Source: Sporosarcina sp. P13 (lineage in GTDB: Bacteria; Bacillota; Bacilli; Bacillales_A; Planococcaceae). From it: a stretch of DNA of 64,000 nt. The stretch covers positions 1-64,000 of the forward strand of contig NZ_PDYM01000006.1 of assembly GCF_002743055.1 (NCBI RefSeq), given 5' to 3'. The number at the start of each line of letters is the position of its first letter. Positions within the stretch are counted from its first letter, which is position 1. Both the position numbers and the translations under genes were made by a program. A model generated the notes under the pieces. That model was not told the DNA's origin. It saw only the letters and a program-made list of their open reading frames with translations, and searched no databases. Below are positions 29,752 to 37,514 of the stretch, piece by piece.

Positions 29752-30401
29752 CATGATTTAACTGTCTGTCGTGACAACAAACCAAACTCTTTCGCCTTTA
29801 ATAATGCCTCTGTCCTTGAGCTAACCCCAAGTTTCGAAAAGATCTTGGTTAGATGGTATTCAATAGTCCTTTGACTTACTGACAAATCAATTGCAATTAC
29901 CTTGTTTGTCAGACCTTTAGAAACCCCTGCTAATACTTCTTGTTCTTTGCTTGATAACGTCATGTTACCTAAATTAGTAGTTGAAGGTTCAGAATCCACT
30001 CTTCTCAGTTGTTTTAATAACTGAAAGGAAATCACCGCTTCTTCCCTTATTCCACATCTGATTGCGGTGATCAACTGTTCTTGTGTGGCGGTCTTACTGA
30101 TAAACCCCTTAACCCCGGCTTCAATTAATAAATTATAATGCGAAACTAGATCAAAACCAGTATAAATAAGAATAGTGGCATCTGGATCAACGTGTAAAAT
30201 CATTTTTGTAAGCTCTATACCATTTATTTTCGGCATGTATAAGTCTATTAGATAAATCTCATAACGATTTTCATTAATCGCATCTAAAACTTTATCAACA
30301 TCAGTAATGACAGTAGCTTTCATATCTTCTTCTTGTTCTATAAGAGCCGCAGTTCCTTGTCCGACAGCAGGATGATCATCGACAATTAATACATTAATCA
30401 T
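29751..30401 (-). CDS. comA: ComA-like quorum-sensing response regulator
   Basis: The 216-aa NarL/LuxR-type regulator has the receiver pocket DDH at residues 8-10, phosphoacceptor Asp53 in YLIDLYMPKING, and YTG and ISKT motifs. A C-terminal LuxR helix-turn-helix follows (about 150-205: LSSKEQEVLAGVSKGLTNKVIA..RTIEYHL). Similarity to B. subtilis ComA is high in the DDHPAV..GT and SKT regions. It overlaps comP by 8 bp and has a strong ribosome-binding site (AGGAGGGA). By homology, phosphorylated ComA would activate competence or other density-dependent genes; targets in this organism are unknown. Confidence 0.88.
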   Translation of the reverse strand: MINVLIVDDHPAVGQGTAALIEQEEDMKATVITDVDKVLDAINENRYEIYLIDLYMPKINGIELTKMILHVDPDATILIYTGFDLVSHYNLLIEAGVKGFISKTATQEQLITAIRCGIREEAVISFQLLKQLRRVDSEPSTTNLGNMTLSSKEQEVLAGVSKGLTNKVIAIDLSVSQRTIEYHLTKIFSKLGVSSRTEALLKAKEFGLLSRQTVKS

Positions 30402-32739
30402 TCGCGGTCCCTCCTATTTTTATCTCGATGAATACTTGCGTTCCTTTTCCTGGAGCAGAGGTAATATCAATCATGCCATCTATACTCTTAATCCGCTCTT
30501 TCATCCCGAAAATACCCATTGTTTTAAAAGAGTCCTGTAACCGCGTCATATCGAATCCCTTCCCATTATCACTGTATACCAAGGTTACTAGTTGATTAGT
30601 CTGTTGCAGTGATAGTTCGACTTCAGTGGCTAGGGAATGTTTTGATGCATTGTTTAAAAGTTCTTGTACCACTCGATACAAGATTAATTCATATTCTTTA
30701 TCCAGTTGAATAATTGATTGATCCAATTCCGTTTTTAAAATAAAATCACAGCGAAGTTTTGTCTGATCGATTAAATTTTGAATGGATTGAATAATTCCTA
30801 ATTCATTTAAAAACGGTGGCCGAAGTTCATTACACGTTTCTCTAATTAAGTGAATACTGTCCAGTACCTTTTCTGTAAGCTCCGTCAATTCATTTTTAAT
30901 CGCCGGATCTTCAACATCCCCTTTTATCTTTTCAACATCTCTTAAAAGTTGTAATTGTTCCTGAAGTACTGAATCATGTAAGTCAATTGATAAATTCGCT
31001 CTTTCCTTTTCGGATAAGGAAAATAATAATCTTGATAGCCAATAAGGATAATTTGGGTTTGTTAGTTGGGTTTCCGCTTTATAGTCCTCAATTTTTTCAA
31101 AAAGACCTTCGATTAATTGAAAGTTTTCAAGAAGAATGCTGGAAAAGTACGCTAATGATTCAAGCCAAATTCTTTCCTGGATATTCAAGTTGGCTTTTGA
31201 TCTCTTCATACCGAAAAATATGATATGTATATGATCGCTGCCTTCCCCAATAACGATTCCGAATCCACCCCATACTTCAATCAAAGAACCAGTACCGAGA
31301 TTATCCCACTTTACTTTTTCTAGCTCCCCAATAAAGGAGTTCCCACATTTATTTTCATCAGTTGCTAGTGTCCATTTTTCCCCGTCCTTCACTTTCACCA
31401 TCTCTATATAGAATACATCCCTTACCTTTAGCACATTTTTAATTTCATTTTGAAGACTAGTAATCAAACTACTTACCTTTGTTTCATGCATCGCCTTTTG
31501 GACAAACATGTATAAGTTAGCCTCATAGTGTCCTTTTTTCGAGAATAAGCGATGGCTGAAATAATAATCTACGTATTCTTTTATGTACAAAAACAGAATG
31601 GTACATGTAAACAAAACGGAAAATAGAATAAGAGTTGCGCTCGAAAGAAAGTTAACCTTCAGAATAAAGGTTAACAATAGTGCCAGACTACTTGCGAATG
31701 GAAAAGAAAGAAAAGAATAATAACGTAACCTATTCAACAAAAACTCAATATCAAATAACTTTTCTGCCAGTTGTAAATAAACAAAAGCAATCGGGATGAT
31801 GAGTAAGAAGATTGCTGTTATTTCAGCAGATACAAGTGCCTTACTAAAAAAAATAGTGGGAATTACATATAAACTAACAAATGGAAGTAATGATGAAAAT
31901 ATTGTGGTCCCAAGAATTTTCAAAACATTACTCGCTTCAGAACTTTTGTGTTTTATATAAAATCGAATAATAAGATACAGTAAATATACTAGTAATAACA
32001 AGAAGAATAGTAACTCAATAGCTATCGTGGTGAAATTTATTTCGGGAAAAATAGTACTGCTAATGACTAATGAAATAACAATAAAATAGATAATATACAA
32101 TATATTTAATGATCTATTTCTTATAAACACTAAATCGAATCTTATTAAATAGCTTTTTAGAAAGTGGGCATATAATAGTAAGGTACCCTGTAATGTTATA
32201 ATGTTTACAATTCTTCCTATAGTGTCTCCTCTAGCAGAAACAGATGCGCTTAAGTAGCTAACACCTATTGTTAATAAAAAATAGATGAGGATCACCGCTG
32301 ATTTGTCAGATTTCATTCTACTATATAGAAAAATACTTAATAGTATTGTCGTAAGAGTAAATACAAGCGGCAGAAACAAGTAGAGTACATATTGTCCGTT
32401 TGTGTCAGCGTAAGCGATGGAATATGTACTTTCACCCAAGTCCTGATCTTTAATCGTTATGGACCTTGCCATTTCTACCCTGTTAAACTTAGCTACAGTA
32501 GTATGATGCTCTGGCTTTTTACCATCAACAAGTTCTACAATATCTCCTTCTTCTATCGATTGACTCGATGCCCATCCATTTTTAACTATTCTTTCTACTA
32601 TCCACTGGTCAGTAGTTGACTTCACTTCCATGCCGACTAGTGGGAATTTTAAGATAATCGTAGTTAAATAAACGGTTATCATTATAGCGAATATTATTGA
32701 CAGCAAGCAATATGTGGTAAATTTAAATGACTTTATCAT
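30394..32739 (-). CDS. comP: ComP-like membrane histidine kinase, ComX receptor
   Basis: The 781-aa kinase has an N-terminal membrane sensor with about 8-10 helices and an extracellular loop after the first helix (about residues 33-105, PDZ-like as in ComP). A linker is followed by the HisKA_3 domain with His588 in IDLHDSVLQEQ, then a HATPase_c domain (NNASKHS, DNGKGFD). The stretch WLSRLLFSLSEKERANLS before the His closely resembles ComP. The ATG at 32739 has AAGGAG upstream. It lies 45 bp after comX and overlaps comA, giving the canonical comX-comP-comA order. Confidence 0.88.
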   Translation of the reverse strand: MIKSFKFTTYCLLSIIFAIMITVYLTTIILKFPLVGMEVKSTTDQWIVERIVKNGWASSQSIEEGDIVELVDGKKPEHHTTVAKFNRVEMARSITIKDQDLGESTYSIAYADTNGQYVLYLFLPLVFTLTTILLSIFLYSRMKSDKSAVILIYFLLTIGVSYLSASVSARGDTIGRIVNIITLQGTLLLYAHFLKSYLIRFDLVFIRNRSLNILYIIYFIVISLVISSTIFPEINFTTIAIELLFFLLLLVYLLYLIIRFYIKHKSSEASNVLKILGTTIFSSLLPFVSLYVIPTIFFSKALVSAEITAIFLLIIPIAFVYLQLAEKLFDIEFLLNRLRYYSFLSFPFASSLALLLTFILKVNFLSSATLILFSVLFTCTILFLYIKEYVDYYFSHRLFSKKGHYEANLYMFVQKAMHETKVSSLITSLQNEIKNVLKVRDVFYIEMVKVKDGEKWTLATDENKCGNSFIGELEKVKWDNLGTGSLIEVWGGFGIVIGEGSDHIHIIFFGMKRSKANLNIQERIWLESLAYFSSILLENFQLIEGLFEKIEDYKAETQLTNPNYPYWLSRLLFSLSEKERANLSIDLHDSVLQEQLQLLRDVEKIKGDVEDPAIKNELTELTEKVLDSIHLIRETCNELRPPFLNELGIIQSIQNLIDQTKLRCDFILKTELDQSIIQLDKEYELILYRVVQELLNNASKHSLATEVELSLQQTNQLVTLVYSDNGKGFDMTRLQDSFKTMGIFGMKERIKSIDGMIDITSAPGKGTQVFIEIKIGGTAND

Positions 32740-32784
32740 GTTAACTCCTTAAAAACGCAAGGATTACTATTCCGGTTCAAACTT

Positions 32785-32946
32785 TCATCTCCAGTAATAA
32801 GCCGTTTGTGTAATTTGTCCTTCGAAGAATACTTCCATAATAGCCTTTAATTCTTCTGGGCTAACTCCAACTAAGCTTGCCGTTCCGTCTTTTACTTTGC
32901 CTAACACATCAGCATTATTGATTAAAAACTGAATAATATCTTGCAT
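32785..32946 (-). CDS. comX: ComX-type pheromone precursor
   Basis: This 53-aa frame starts at the ATG at 32946 with GGGGGAG upstream. It begins MQDIIQFLINN, like the ComX N terminus (MQDLINYFL in B. subtilis 168), has the family centre ASLVGVSPEELKAIM and ends AYYWR. The Trp at the penultimate position fits the Trp that ComQ prenylates in the mature C-terminal peptide. The position between comQ and comP is canonical. The frame is intact, although its modifying enzyme gene is not. Confidence 0.85.
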   Translation of the reverse strand: MQDIIQFLINNADVLGKVKDGTASLVGVSPEELKAIMEVFFEGQITQTAYYWR

Positions 32947-33644
32947 CTTTTGCTCCCCCTTCTACCTGGTCTGAGTAATATTTATGAATAAAACTAAGAT
33001 CTTTATCCTTGTAATTCAACAAATATAGGATAGGAAGACTGAACTTTTTATTAAGTAGGTCATTCTTTTCATTCCACGTTTTTATATCTGCTAAATCATT
33101 CGTAATTTGTCCTATAAGACCGATGTAATTAGAATAGGTTTCTATTTCAACTGGATAGTCTTCAGTTGCCAATACTGAACCCACTATACAAGAGAGGGCA
33201 ACCAACGAACCAGACTTCTCGATTGTCATCTGTATGTAATCCGCTTCATTCCGACAAAATAGAGATACCTTGTTCTTTATTCTTGAAACGAGTATTTCTA
33301 ATAACACTTATACACAAAAAAAGTAATGCCGTTGTTGCATTTAACGCTACATTAGGTTCCATTGACCATGGTTTGTCTTTACAATCGTCATCTTCAAAAT
33401 CATCTAAAATATCGAAGGATAGTATTAACATTTCTACTGCGGCTGCAACCGAGTAAATTTCTTCAGTTTTTGTTCCATTGAACATGTTGTAATGCAAAAT
33501 AAGCAACTCTCCAAAAGGGAACCCCCTATTAGATTGATAATCAACATACCTCACTAACTGTTCTTTCAATTCATGTTGTTTAATTTGCTCTTTGATCATA
33601 TAGTATAGTGATTTTCTTATCATTTCAGAATTAATGGAACCCAA
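32915..33644 (-). pseudogene. comQ: comQ (ComX isoprenyltransferase), frameshifted and truncated
   Basis: The N-terminal part (33644-33246, about 132 codons, TTG start preceded by AAGGGG) has the first Asp-rich prenyl-synthase motif in LSFDILDDFEDDD. Its frame stops at a TGA at 33246-33248. The C-terminal part continues in the +1 frame (open from about 33307 to 32915) with NEADYIQMTIEKSGSLVAL and the second motif QITNDLADIKTW. The switch must lie within 33246-33308. The usual segment between the conserved QG and the KSGSL region also looks shortened, and about 60-90 C-terminal residues expected from B. subtilis ComQ (299 aa) are missing; the frame ends inside comX. A functional enzyme is unlikely. 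Confidence 0.8.
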
Positions 33645-33786
33645 TTGCTTACCCCTTACATGTTACCTAAGTAAATTCCTATCTTGCATATTCTTCATTG
33701 TATCCTAATTCCCCCAAACTTTCACTGTCATATAAAATTCTAGTAACGGAGGTTTATCAATGGATTGTATGAAAGTGCTGATGCGA

Positions 33787-33829
33787 TCATAGAACACGGG
33801 TGGACGCTCATAGAACATGTATAAAACGT
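33787..33829 (-). repeat. Remnant F: two units of the 21-bp CTATGAGCGC repeat
   Basis: On the minus strand GTTCTATGAGCGTCCACCC is followed exactly 21 bp later by GTTCTATGATCGCATCA. Both resemble array A units with mutated cores (GAGCGT and GATCGC). It lies between the pduO terminator and comQ and seems to be a decayed array or a seed of one. Confidence 0.7.
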
Positions 33830-33849
33830 TCACTGTAACGGATTCCAAT

Positions 33850-33888
33850 AAAAAAAGGCTTAGGATAACTTCCCTAAGCCTTTTTTTG
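33850..33888. terminator. Terminator of the cobalamin operon
   Basis: AGGCTTAGG and CCTAAGCCT form a perfect stem flanked by A7 and T7 runs, usable in both directions. It lies 5 bp after the pduO stop. Confidence 0.9.
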
Positions 33889-33892
33889 GCAT

Positions 33893-34468
33893 TCATTTCT
33901 TATTATCTGTACGGAATACCTTTGCACTACGAACATATTCATTATCCGCAATACCTAGACGTGCATTGACAATACGAGCTGCAACGAATAAATAATCCGA
34001 CAGTCGGTTTAAATAGCGCTGAACGACTGGTGAAACATCGTCTGCTGCATTCATCAACGTTACAGTCACTCGCTCTGCGCGGCGTGTAATCGTGCGTGCG
34101 ATGTGCAATGTCGCAGCTGCAGGTGAACCGCCTGGTAAGATAAAGCGTTCAAGCGCAGGTGCTTCTTCCATCAACTTGTCGATTCGCTCTTCAAGTACTG
34201 TTATGGGAGCATCATCCAACTTATAGTGACGTTCTTTCATAACATTTGCCAAATCGCCACCGCCATCAAATAATTCATTCTGGATAGCTTCTAGATCTGT
34301 CAAAATATCCGCAAACTTATCTGCTTCTAATTCTGTCATCGCTTTTCCAATAAATGAATTTAGTTCATCAATCGTACCATAAGCTTCTACGCGCAAATCA
34401 TCTTTCGCAACGCGTCCACCAATCAAGCTCGTCTGACCCTTATCGCCTGTCTTTGTATAAATTTTCAT
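33893..34468 (-). CDS. Cob(I)alamin adenosyltransferase, PduO type
   Basis: This enzyme adds the adenosyl group to cob(I)alamin or cobinamide, giving the coenzyme used by IcmF. The 191-aa protein has the PduO N-terminal motif YTKTGDKGQTSLIGG (about residues 4-18), which binds ATP, and the C-terminal motif RRAERV (about 130) and LNRLSDYLFVAAR (about 150-162). It is the last gene of the cobalamin operon, one base after the CobU-like gene. Confidence 0.93.
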   Translation of the reverse strand: MKIYTKTGDKGQTSLIGGRVAKDDLRVEAYGTIDELNSFIGKAMTELEADKFADILTDLEAIQNELFDGGGDLANVMKERHYKLDDAPITVLEERIDKLMEEAPALERFILPGGSPAAATLHIARTITRRAERVTVTLMNAADDVSPVVQRYLNRLSDYLFVAARIVNARLGIADNEYVRSAKVFRTDNKK

Positions 34469-34469
34469 C

Positions 34470-34847
34470 TCACTTCACTCCTTTGATTTTTTGGGGAATT
34501 CCATACCAAACTCTCGTAATCTCTGTCGCTTGTTCAAATAAAAACTGATAGAGCCGTCCACATCGATCGCGCAGTTCGCGTTGCTCCGCTTCAAACGGTA
34601 CGATTCCGCGACCGACTTCCGTCAAGACGAAGATTGTGTCGGGTGTCATTACATCGCGCACAGCTTGTAAACTTTGCGCTTCATCCATCTTTGTTTGCCT
34701 AAGCCAGTCAAGCAAGCCAACTATGACTAATCGCTCGTCAGATGCCGCTGCTGTTTCCATTGTACAAAATTGTACCGGCTGATCGCCAACTAAGCGCCTT
34801 ACATACTCCGTTTTGCCGTTATAGGCACCTCCGATAATGACATGCAT
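34470..34847 (-). CDS. Short CobU-like P-loop protein
   Basis: The 125-aa protein begins with a Walker A motif GGAYNGKT (residues 6-13) and ends with a CobU-like block TEVGRGIVPFEAEQRELRDRCGRLYQFL. It is about 60 residues shorter than true CobU (present at 36945-37514) and lacks the central region where CobU carries its GTP-linked His. The ATG at 34847, with AAGGAG upstream, gives the natural start, overlapping the phosphatase gene by 49 bp. It may be a specialised cobinamide kinase or a regulatory paralogue; I cannot tell. Confidence 0.7.
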   Translation of the reverse strand: MHVIIGGAYNGKTEYVRRLVGDQPVQFCTMETAAASDERLVIVGLLDWLRQTKMDEAQSLQAVRDVMTPDTIFVLTEVGRGIVPFEAEQRELRDRCGRLYQFLFEQATEITRVWYGIPQKIKGVK

Positions 34848-35392
34848 TGCGCCCGCTCCTTCCGTTGTTGTTCGTCTGCCCACTCGAATTGCCAAACCGA
34901 CCCATTGTCTATTTTCCATTCCCAAAACGGGCGTGAATCCGTAGCAAATGTATCTAGTAGTAAACGAATAACTCCACCATGCGTTACGACGACTGCATCA
35001 TTTGGTAAAGCTTCCAACACATCAAGTACTCGTAACTTCACTTGTTGCAACGTTTCACCATTACGCGGTGCTACTTGCCATGGATCATCCAGCCAGTTGC
35101 GGTAGTCGGGATCATCCTTTAACTCTTCATACGTTTGCTCTTCGAAATCCCCAAAATGACACTCTCGCAAACGCGAATCTTCAATATAACTTGCATCTGG
35201 AAAATAGATCTTTGCCGTCTGACGCGTTCTAATCAAATCGCTACCATAGACTTTTTCTACAACGACCGGAAATTCAATTGCTTCCCCTGCCATTTGAGCC
35301 AATTCACTATTTGTCCAACCGCAATATTGCCGTTTTTCATTGGCCACGGTCTTTAGATGACGAATGAAAAATAGACGATAAGGACGAGCCAT
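34799..35392 (-). CDS. Histidine phosphatase family protein, probable alpha-ribazole phosphatase
   Basis: The 197-aa protein belongs to the phosphoglycerate-mutase-like histidine phosphatases. The catalytic motif reads RHLKT (residues 11-15; RHG.T in most members) and the second His is in VVTHGGVIRLL (about 140). The family member CobC removes phosphate from alpha-ribazole-5-phosphate or from adenosylcobalamin-5'-phosphate. The operon context supports that role. It overlaps cobS by 40 bp and the CobU-like gene by 49 bp. Confidence 0.82.
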   Translation of the reverse strand: MARPYRLFFIRHLKTVANEKRQYCGWTNSELAQMAGEAIEFPVVVEKVYGSDLIRTRQTAKIYFPDASYIEDSRLRECHFGDFEEQTYEELKDDPDYRNWLDDPWQVAPRNGETLQQVKLRVLDVLEALPNDAVVVTHGGVIRLLLDTFATDSRPFWEWKIDNGSVWQFEWADEQQRKERAQCMSLSEVPITAKRSM

Positions 35393-36117
35393 AATAGCAC
35401 CTCCATTCCTTCAATGAATGCACCGCATAAATCACCTGTTACACCACCGAAGTGTTTGACCGAAAAGCGACGATAGAGCCAGATTGCGAAAACCATCACA
35501 CATACCATGATAGCGATTAGCAGAACGGACTTATACAAAATGCCTAGCGCGATGATGGTAAGCAGACTGATGACACTAACTGCCCCAAGCATCCGCGCAC
35601 GTAAAAAGTGTTGCTTAAAAAAATATGCGATACCGCTTTGTTTCGCCGTGTTTGTTAGTGTGAAATAATAGACTACTGCAGCACGGGACAGTATAGGTAT
35701 CGCGACAAGTAACACCCAACTATGCGGCAGTGTTAAAATTTCGATAAACAAACCAATTTTCAACCCTAACAAAATAAGCAACGACAATGTTCCGAATGCT
35801 CCAAGTCTCGGATCATCCATAATCGCCATACGCTTTTCACGTTCTTGATAAGAGAAAAAAGCATCGCCAAGATCCGCAAATCCATCCACATGCAAGCCAC
35901 CCGTCGCAATCAACCCGACAAGTACAATCAGCATCGCTGCAAGGAAACTGTTAAACTCTACAGTTACATACGCTGTTCCCGCCAGCAACAAGCCAATCCC
36001 TCCGCCAATAATAGGGAGCGCGATATACATGCCGGACACTTCTTTTTTGCCAAGCGGTAATTCTTTACGAACAGGTAATGAAGTGAAAAATTGGAGCGCC
36101 AATAAAATGCTATTCAT
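35353..36117 (-). CDS. cobS: Adenosylcobinamide-GDP ribazoletransferase
   Basis: CobS joins AdoCbi-GDP with alpha-ribazole in the membrane, finishing the nucleotide loop. The 254-aa integral membrane protein has about six helices. It shows the family motif GGLHVDGFADLGDAFF (about residues 72-87) and DPRLGAFGT near 102, with acidic metal ligands. It sits 12 bp after the CobQ-like gene. Confidence 0.93.
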   Translation of the reverse strand: MNSILLALQFFTSLPVRKELPLGKKEVSGMYIALPIIGGGIGLLLAGTAYVTVEFNSFLAAMLIVLVGLIATGGLHVDGFADLGDAFFSYQEREKRMAIMDDPRLGAFGTLSLLILLGLKIGLFIEILTLPHSWVLLVAIPILSRAAVVYYFTLTNTAKQSGIAYFFKQHFLRARMLGAVSVISLLTIIALGILYKSVLLIAIMVCVMVFAIWLYRRFSVKHFGGVTGDLCGAFIEGMEVLLWLVLIVYFSFVI

Positions 36118-36129
36118 CTTCTCGCTCCT

Positions 36130-36948
36130 TTACGCCAAAATAGACTCAATCAATGGCCAATTTAGATGTTTCTTTACGTGATTTGCCCATTGTTCATAAA
36201 CATCCACTCCGTCAGCCGCGGGTTCCGTCTTGCGTTCCACATCTTCTTCCGGAATGCCATGCTGTTCGAGAACCGGTATGACACCTGCCACTGGAATGCC
36301 TGTATAGCGTTCGATAAATTCTACTCCATCTTGAAAAAATGCTATATCGCCATAAAATTTATTAATAATAATGGCTTTCACGCGCCGTCGCCTTTCCGGA
36401 GACAATAATTGCAATGTGCCAACGATGGATGCAAACGCCCCACCTTTAGAAATATCTGCAACTAACAATGCAGGAACGTCCGCAAGTTCTGCCACGCGCA
36501 TATTCGTTAGTTCCCGATCCATCAAATTTACTTCCGCGGTACTGCCGGCCCCTTCCATAATGACCGTTTCGTATTGCTCTGAAAGCGTATGTAAAGATTG
36601 CGTAATCGTGTCGAGTCCTTTTTCGTATAATTGCTCACGGATTTCCTGGCCACCGACTGTTATGAAAGGCTCTCCTAAAAATAAAACTTCCGACTGTAAT
36701 CCCTCTTTCGATTTCAATAAAATGGGATTCATTTCCGCAATCGGCTTTGTCCGTGCAGCTTGTGCTTGTTGAAACTGTGAGCGACTGATTTCACGGCCAT
36801 TTGGGAGAGTCACTGAAAAGCCAGACATATTTTGTGATTTGAAAGGTGCCACTTTGACTCCTTCATTGGAAAGAATTCGGCATAACGCATTGCAAATCAT
36901 CGTCTTGCCTACATCGGAAGCCGTTCCAACAACGATTAATCCATTCAT
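36130..36948 (-). CDS. CobQ-like cobyric acid synthase lacking the glutaminase domain
   Basis: The first roughly 240 of 272 residues match the dethiobiotin-synthetase-like amidoligase domain of CobQ/CbiP: VVGTASDVGKTMICNALCRIL, APFKSQNMSG, MNPILLK, EGAGSTAEVNL and DISKGGAFAS. A normal CobQ then has a roughly 200-residue type 1 glutamine amidotransferase domain. Here PVLEQHGIPEEDVERK passes within 20 residues to a tail (VYEQWANHVKKHLNW) that resembles the extreme C terminus of CobQ, so the glutaminase seems cleanly deleted. It could use free ammonia or have another job. The ATG at 36948 follows GGAG. Confidence 0.82.
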   Translation of the reverse strand: MNGLIVVGTASDVGKTMICNALCRILSNEGVKVAPFKSQNMSGFSVTLPNGREISRSQFQQAQAARTKPIAEMNPILLKSKEGLQSEVLFLGEPFITVGGQEIREQLYEKGLDTITQSLHTLSEQYETVIMEGAGSTAEVNLMDRELTNMRVAELADVPALLVADISKGGAFASIVGTLQLLSPERRRRVKAIIINKFYGDIAFFQDGVEFIERYTGIPVAGVIPVLEQHGIPEEDVERKTEPAADGVDVYEQWANHVKKHLNWPLIESILA

Positions 36949-37514
36949 AGTGGATCTCCTTTCCAAACGATCGGCAAGCCGTGATCCATTTCAATTGCTA
37001 CGTCACACTGTTGAACAAGTTTTTGATGCAGTATACCGAGCGTTTTGCGATACAATTGCGTTTCCTGCCCATGCTCCGGCCAGTCGTCTAACACTTCATT
37101 TGAAACGATAACTAATGAAGTGACGCGTTCACTAATTTGCTTAATTGTACGCAGTAATTGCTCCGTTTTCCCCTCTAAACAACCAGGACGTTGCCAACAA
37201 GGATTGCCAGCTTCATAGCCTTCATACAATTCATTCGCCAGCCATGTCGTCATACAATCCCATAGCACCAAGTCCCCTGCCTGTAAGAAAGGTAATACTT
37301 CGTGAATATTCAGCGGCTGTTCGATAGTTTCCCAGTGGTCCATTCTACGATCGAACTGATGCTTCGCGATGCGTTCTTTCATTTCCTGATCATACGCTAC
37401 ACCGGACGCGATATACACGAGGCGACCTGGTTGCGTAACGAGTAGTTGTTCCGCATACGTACTTTTCCCACTGCGCGCACCGCCACTAATGAACGTTACT
37501 GTTCCTTGAACCAA
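36945..37514 (-). CDS. cobU: Adenosylcobinamide kinase / guanylyltransferase
   Basis: CobU phosphorylates adenosylcobinamide and transfers GMP to it. The 189-aa protein has Walker A SGGARSGKSTYAE (about residues 10-22), the kinase region RIAKHQFDRRMDHWETIE containing the His-rich segment where GMP attaches, and DCMTTWLANELYE. The C terminus lacks the usual NEVG..IVP block in exact form (SNEVLDDWP), a noticeable divergence. It overlaps the threonine-phosphate decarboxylase gene by 19 bp. Confidence 0.9.
   Translation of the reverse strand: MVQGTVTFISGGARSGKSTYAEQLLVTQPGRLVYIASGVAYDQEMKERIAKHQFDRRMDHWETIEQPLNIHEVLPFLQAGDLVLWDCMTTWLANELYEGYEAGNPCWQRPGCLEGKTEQLLRTIKQISERVTSLVIVSNEVLDDWPEHGQETQLYRKTLGILHQKLVQQCDVAIEMDHGLPIVWKGDPL

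Noticed and set aside
33705-33896. 63-codon minus-strand frame between pduO and comQ
   Set aside because: It starts inside the terminator and pduO 3' end and crosses the degenerate 21-bp repeats; composition is not protein-like.
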